From Alphaproteobacteria bacterium HGW-Alphaproteobacteria-7 (GTDB lineage Bacteria; Pseudomonadota; Alphaproteobacteria; Sphingomonadales; Sphingomonadaceae), in NCBI GenBank assembly GCA_002842735.1, contig PHEB01000013.1, forward strand, positions 38,573-102,572: DNA of 64,000 nucleotides, in the 5' to 3' direction. Of this stretch, positions 61,718 through 64,000 are shown piece after piece. The notes below the pieces were generated by a model. That model saw nothing but the letters and a program-made list of their open reading frames with translations, ran no database searches and was not told where the DNA came from. Made by a program: the position numbers and the translations under genes. The stretch's first letter is position 1, and each line of letters begins with the position of its first letter.

Positions 61718-62530
61718 ATGGAGTATCGCGACGTCGCCGTTCACGGCGGCACGATCCCGATCTGGATGGCGGGAGCGGGTGTTCCGGTCATCCTGCTGCA
61801 CGGCTGGACGCTCGATCACCGGATGTGGCAGCCGCAAATCGAGGGGCTGGCACCGGATTTCCTGCTGGTGATGCCCGATCGGCGCGGCTGCGGGCATGCC
61901 ACCGCACCGCCCGATCTGGCGCGTGAGGCGCAGGATGTGATCGCGATTGCCGATGCGCTTGGTTTTGACCGGTTCGCGCTTATCGGCCTGTCGCAGGGCG
62001 CGGTGGTGGCGCTGGATGTAGCACAGCAATATGCGGCACGGCCGGTGGGCGTGGTGGTATCAGGTGCGCCGCTGCCCACGCTGGTCGATCGCGAGGAGGT
62101 GATCGCGCTGGATCGCTACCGGCAATGGGCGGCCGCAGGCAACATGGCGGCGCTGCGGGCGGATTGGGCCGCGCATCCGTTGATGCAAGCCCATTCCGAC
62201 GCGGCGCGCACGCTGATCGCTGCGATGCTGGCCGATTATGACGGACGCGATCTTGCCGCCGTTGGCGACCCTCCGAACCTTTCGCAAGCGGCCCTGCACG
62301 CGCTGGCCGTGCCGGTGCTGGCGATGACCGGCGCGCATGATACGCAGTGGCGGCGCGCCTGTGCCATGGCGCTCGCCAATGCGGCCCCGTGCGCACGCCA
62401 TGCGCTGATCGACGGCGCGGGCCACCTTGCCAATGCCGACAATCCGGGTGATTTCAACACGACGGTGGGTGACTTCCTGCGCGCCTGCACTACCCTCGAC
62501 GCTCTTAACACAACAAGGCCCGCATCATGA
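61718..62530 (+). CDS. Alpha/beta hydrolase
   Basis: The 270-residue protein has the alpha/beta hydrolase core with oxyanion HGWTLDHRMW, nucleophile Ser in GLSQG near residue 92, Asp in the GAHDTQ turn and His in GAGHLAN near the end. It is related in outline to enol-lactone and C-C bond hydrolases such as those of aromatic degradation. The substrate is not specified. The end overlaps the next gene by ATGA. Confidence 0.87.
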   Translation: MEYRDVAVHGGTIPIWMAGAGVPVILLHGWTLDHRMWQPQIEGLAPDFLLVMPDRRGCGHATAPPDLAREAQDVIAIADALGFDRFALIGLSQGAVVALDVAQQYAARPVGVVVSGAPLPTLVDREEVIALDRYRQWAAAGNMAALRADWAAHPLMQAHSDAARTLIAAMLADYDGRDLAAVGDPPNLSQAALHALAVPVLAMTGAHDTQWRRACAMALANAAPCARHALIDGAGHLANADNPGDFNTTVGDFLRACTTLDALNTTRPAS

Positions 62531-63663
62531 CTACCCGCTTTGCCACCACCCATGTCGGCAGCCTGCCGCGCCCCGAAGCCCTGCTCGAACTGGTGTTTGC
62601 TCGCGAAGGCGGGCAGGCGGTGTCCGAAACCGATTTTGACGCCGCGGTGGAAGAAGCGACCGCCTATGTCATCGCGCGGCAGAAACAGGCAGGCATTGCC
62701 ATCGTCAACGATGGCGAAATGTCCAAGCCCAGCTACGCCACCTATATCAAGCACCGCCTGTCGGGTTTTGGCGGCAAGGCCGGCCAGTATGAATTCGCTG
62801 ACCTAGAGGCCTTCCCCGGTGCCAAGGCACAGGTGTTCGGCAACAAGGGCCGGGCCAAACGTTCTGCGCCAGCCTGCACCGCGCCGATTGAAGTAATCGA
62901 CATGGAAGCCCCGCGCATCGATGCCGAGCGGCTGGTGCGGCTGGCTGCCAATAAAGACGGGGGTGGCCACGCCACCTTCATGTCTGCCGCATCGCCGGGC
63001 GTGACCGCGCTGTTCTTCCCCAACCAGTTTTACGCCAGCGATGAAGAATATGTCTTCGCGCTGGCCGAAGGGCTGCGCCACGAATACGAAACCATCGCGG
63101 CCGCCGGGATCACCTTGCAAGTCGATTGCCCTGATCTCGCCATGGGCCGCCATGTGCAGTTCACCCACCTGTCGCTTGAGGAGTTTCGCAAGCGTATCGG
63201 CATGAACATCGCCGCGCTCAACCACGCGGTGCAGAACATTCCGGCGGAGCAATTGCGGATGCACCTGTGCTGGGGCAACTACCCCGGCCCGCACCACTGC
63301 GATGTGGCGCTGGGCGAGATTGCCGATATCGTGTGGCAGGCCAAACCGCAGACCGTGCTGATCGAAGGTGCCAACCCGCGCCACGCGCATGAATTCGCGT
63401 TCTTTGCCGATCACTCGATGCCTGACGACAAGATCCTGTGCCCCGGCATGGTCGAACCGCAAAGCCCCTATATCGAACACCCCGAACTGATCGCGCAGCG
63501 GATTGGCCGTTATGCGGATCTGTTGGGGACGCAGCGGGTGATGGCGGGGGTCGATTGCGGGTTTTCGGTGCACGCGGGCAGCAATGCGCTCGACCCCGAA
63601 ATCGTCTGGGCCAAACTGGCTGCGCTGGCCGAAGGAGCCGAAATCGCTAGCGCGCGTTATTGA
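62527..63663 (+). CDS. Cobalamin-independent methionine synthase II-like protein (MetE C-domain / alkyl-thiol transferase family)
   Basis: The 378-residue protein corresponds to the zinc-containing C-terminal barrel of MetE, and to related enzymes such as epoxyalkane:coenzyme M transferase. It has TTHVGSLPRPEA at the N-terminus, the zinc ligands His and Cys in MHLCWGN and the third Cys in VDCGFSVHAG. It lacks the MetE N-terminal half, and the strain already has a split MetH, so methionine synthesis is unlikely to be its main role. As last gene of the TonB receptor operon it may transfer a methyl or alkyl group during catabolism. Confidence 0.83.
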   Translation: MTTRFATTHVGSLPRPEALLELVFAREGGQAVSETDFDAAVEEATAYVIARQKQAGIAIVNDGEMSKPSYATYIKHRLSGFGGKAGQYEFADLEAFPGAKAQVFGNKGRAKRSAPACTAPIEVIDMEAPRIDAERLVRLAANKDGGGHATFMSAASPGVTALFFPNQFYASDEEYVFALAEGLRHEYETIAAAGITLQVDCPDLAMGRHVQFTHLSLEEFRKRIGMNIAALNHAVQNIPAEQLRMHLCWGNYPGPHHCDVALGEIADIVWQAKPQTVLIEGANPRHAHEFAFFADHSMPDDKILCPGMVEPQSPYIEHPELIAQRIGRYADLLGTQRVMAGVDCGFSVHAGSNALDPEIVWAKLAALAEGAEIASARY

Positions 63664-63774
63664 TCGCAGGCTCGAACAACTATTGACCAGTCGCCCGGAT
63701 TCGTGGCAGTGGCTCGCCCCGCCCAAGGGGGGTCTTGACCCCCGCTAGCGGTGCGTTGACCCCGGCTTGATCGA

Positions 63775-63790
63775 TGTTTCACATGAAACA
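63775..63790. promoter_or_regulatory. parS-like site, one mismatch from consensus
   Basis: TGTTTCACATGAAACA differs from the perfect parS at 1871 only at position 9 (G to A), which breaks the central CG. It lies 23 bp before tRNA-Gly, outside coding sequence. It may be a weaker ParB site. Confidence 0.7.
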
Positions 63791-63813
63791 ATCGCCCCGC
63801 GCCGCCGGTAAAT

Positions 63814-63887
63814 GCGGGTGTAGCTCAATGGTAGAGCAGCAGCTTCCCAAGCTGACGACGAGGGTTCGATTCCCTTCACCCGCTCCA
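63814..63887 (+). tRNA. tRNA-Gly (anticodon CCC)
   Basis: The acceptor is GCGGGTG/CACCCGC; the D arm is GCTCAATGGTAGAGC; the anticodon loop TTCCCAA gives CCC; the T arm is AGGGTTCGATTCCCT. The discriminator is T, usual for tRNA-Gly, and CCA is encoded. Confidence 0.95.
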
Positions 63888-63921
63888 TCACCCCCTTCCC
63901 CAAACGTCCAAATTTGTCTAT

Positions 63922-63949
63922 AAAGCCCTTGGATTTCAGAGGGTTTTTT
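63922..63949 (+). terminator. Probable terminator of tRNA-Gly
   Basis: AAAGCCCT can pair with AGGGTTTT (one G-U pair), and six T residues follow AGGG. It lies about 35 bp after the tRNA. The last 50 bases of the window show nothing else I can name. Confidence 0.5.
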
Positions 63950-64000
63950 GCTCATCGCCGTCCACCCAAATCTTCACATTTCCAACCGCGTCCAATGTCT

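Noticed and set aside
63888-64000. Region after tRNA-Gly as a phage attachment site
   Set aside because: No duplicated tRNA 3' end, no integrase in the window and the sequence is cut by the edge; only a terminator-like hairpin can be supported.
1-64000. CRISPR arrays, rRNA genes, IS elements and integrases
   Set aside because: No regularly spaced repeats of CRISPR type, no rRNA sequence and no transposase or integrase reading frame were found in the ORF track or by reading.

Overview
The window is about 64 kb of GC-rich chromosome, very probably from an alphaproteobacterium of the Sphingomonadales (Erythrobacter, Novosphingobium or Sphingomonas relatives). This rests on the gene families present: TonB-dependent receptors for nutrient uptake, a class I PHA synthase beside an Ala/Lys-rich phasin, a split cobalamin methionine synthase under an ArsR-methyltransferase fusion, and a split glycine decarboxylase behind a glycine riboswitch. 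Taxonomy is inferred, not measured. Two parS-like sites, one perfect and one with a single change, lie near the two ends, so the window may belong to the ParB/origin-proximal domain.

Layout. 1-22 kb is mainly core genome: rlmE-ppx, tRNA-Gln, parS, a LOG-family protein, thiD, small zinc-ribbon proteins, glmM, a carboxylate symporter, Fe-SOD, a desaturase, lptFG, clpS, phasin-phaC, alaC, and an unexplained four-gene set (HTH with membrane anchor, short helical protein, multi-pass membrane protein, RadC-type JAB protein), then a crotonase and a thioesterase. 22.2-25.4 kb holds tRNA-Cys, tRNA-Thr, an unknown 213-residue protein and a convergent TIR-membrane-TPR protein: a small accessory island.

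25.8-40.2 kb is the most interesting region. Divergent operons appear to encode full oxidative use of sulfoquinovose (SQ), the plant and cyanobacterial sulfosugar. They hold a GH31 sulfoquinovosidase with a KERWY substrate signature, a LacI regulator, an aldo-keto reductase (SmoB-like), a two-component flavin monooxygenase (SmoC-like), a TonB receptor, an MFS permease, a YeiH-type putative sulfate exporter, GlpD, an SsuE-type FMN reductase, a frameshifted ribB, a SorA-like sulfite dehydrogenase and a c-type cytochrome. The inferred route is: SQ glycoside enters through the TonB receptor and MFS protein; it is hydrolysed to SQ; SQ is oxygenated to 6-oxo-glucose plus sulfite; 6-oxo-glucose is reduced to glucose; sulfite is oxidised to sulfate; sulfate is exported. 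Unlike the Agrobacterium SMO cluster, it has outer-membrane TonB uptake, an SsuE-type reductase in place of SmoA, and its own sulfite oxidation and export genes.

40.3-52.2 kb is one-carbon metabolism: ArsR-methyltransferase, metF, split metH, a CPA2 antiporter, then a tandem glycine riboswitch and gcvT-H-PA-PB. 52.2-53.5 kb is a flippase-like membrane protein.

53.6-63.7 kb is a second catabolic module: citryl-CoA lyase and mmsA on the minus strand; a class III CoA-transferase, an IclR regulator, a TonB receptor, WrbA, a VOC protein, an alpha/beta hydrolase and a MetE-like protein on the plus strand. Two double-palindrome operators of identical architecture tie it together. An 11-bp tandem repeat follows iclR. 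The substrate is not evident. The window ends with the second parS-like site and tRNA-Gly.
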